DNA from: Pseudomonas kermanshahensis
Lineage (GTDB): Bacteria > Pseudomonadota > Gammaproteobacteria > Pseudomonadales > Pseudomonadaceae
DNA length: 64,000 bases
Assembly: GCF_014269205.2 (NCBI RefSeq)
Contig: NZ_JABWRY020000001.1
Span: forward strand, 1,550,001 to 1,614,000
Direction of reading: 5' to 3'
Each line of letters opens with the position of its first letter. Within the stretch, counting starts at the first letter, position 1. The translations under genes were made by a program, and so were the position numbers. This document shows positions 63,626-64,000 of the stretch, piece after piece. The notes beneath the pieces are model-generated. The model ran no database searches, was not told the DNA's origin, and was given only the letters and a program-made list of their open reading frames with translations.

Positions 63626-64000
63626 ATGCAATTGGGAATCGTCGGGCTGGGCCGCATGGGCGGCAATATTGCAAGGCGCCTGATGCGCGCCGGCCACCGC
63701 ACCGTGGTGCACGACCGCAACCGTGACGCCATCGTGGGGCTGGAGGGCGAGGGAGCCCAAGGTGCGCACGACCTCGGTGCACTGGTACAGAAACTCAAGG
63801 CACCGCGCGCGGTGTGGGTGATGCTGCCGGCCGGGGAGCCTACCGAGCAGACCATCGCCCAACTGGCCGAGCTGCTGGAACCGGGCGATGCGATCATCGA
63901 CGGTGGCAACACCTTCTATAAAGACGACATGCGCCGTGCGGGCGAATTGGCCAAACGTGGCCTGCATTACCTGGACGTCGGTACCTCAGGGGGTGTGTGG
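63626..64000 (+). CDS. gnd: 6-phosphogluconate dehydrogenase, decarboxylating (partial, 3' end outside window)
   Basis: The first 125 codons are present. The N-terminal Rossmann motif GIVGLGRMGGNIARRLMRAGH (G-x-G-x-x-G at residues 7-12), VWVMLPAG and the catalytic-region start DGGNTFYKDDMRRA, then YLDVGTSGGVWG-type substrate motif (DVGTSGG), identify a 6-phosphogluconate dehydrogenase of the short (YqeC-like, about 300-residue) type rather than the long type, judging by the GRMG start. It oxidises 6-phosphogluconate to ribulose-5-phosphate. GGGGAG lies upstream of the ATG. Confidence 0.93.
   Translation, partial: MQLGIVGLGRMGGNIARRLMRAGHRTVVHDRNRDAIVGLEGEGAQGAHDLGALVQKLKAPRAVWVMLPAGEPTEQTIAQLAELLEPGDAIIDGGNTFYKDDMRRAGELAKRGLHYLDVGTSGGVW

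Overview
The window is GC-rich and looks like a chromosome segment of a Pseudomonas of the P. putida group. I base this on inverted REP pairs of the Pseudomonas type, a PrrF-like small RNA under a Fur box, a liuABCD leucine catabolism cluster, and the GlgE/TreS/GlgB plus GlgA/TreZ/MalQ/TreY/GlgX alpha-glucan and trehalose loci. No sequence comparison was run; family names come from motif recognition.

Positions 1-21746 hold a type VI secretion system (T6SS). A leftward operon runs tssB, tssC, tssE, tssF, tssG, an FHA gene, tssJ, tssK, tssL, hcp, vgrG, an Eag-type chaperone gene, and an RHS effector with a prePAAR motif that runs off the left edge, so its toxic tip is not seen. A divergent rightward set holds a TagO/VasI-like gene, tssA and tssM. 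The ClpV ATPase (tssH) is not in the window.

Positions 21810-24160 are a short iron and regulation zone. It holds a fragment of an EamA-type permease, an odd small protein joining sigma-70 region 4 to a FecR-type N-terminal domain and a membrane helix, the PrrF-like RNA with its Fur box and terminator, a DUF6124-like gene, and an S24-type repressor that appears to lack both catalytic residues.

Positions 24167-31641 hold liuD, liuC, liuB and liuA (leftward) and a divergent acyl-CoA synthetase. Two near-identical palindromes between them are probably LiuR sites. liuE and liuR are absent here.

Positions 31700-40955 are accessory: a perfect 28-bp hairpin, a small unknown gene, a 2819-residue Tc-toxin A subunit with an unusual coiled-coil C-terminal tail and an AT-rich central block, and a small gene whose ribosome binding site lies inside a 12-bp hairpin. 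No TcB or TcC partner is seen.

Positions 40981-62178 hold two carbohydrate operons. The rightward one (glgE, treS-maltokinase fusion, glgB) turns trehalose into maltose-1-phosphate and branched alpha-glucan. The leftward one (glgA, treZ, malQ, treY, a DUF2934 gene, glgX, then a nuclease/phosphatase-fold gene) converts alpha-glucan back to trehalose and trims it. A barrel-only autotransporter lies where the two operons converge. The right end has an SgcJ-like secreted protein, a tiny coiled-coil protein and the start of a 6-phosphogluconate dehydrogenase.
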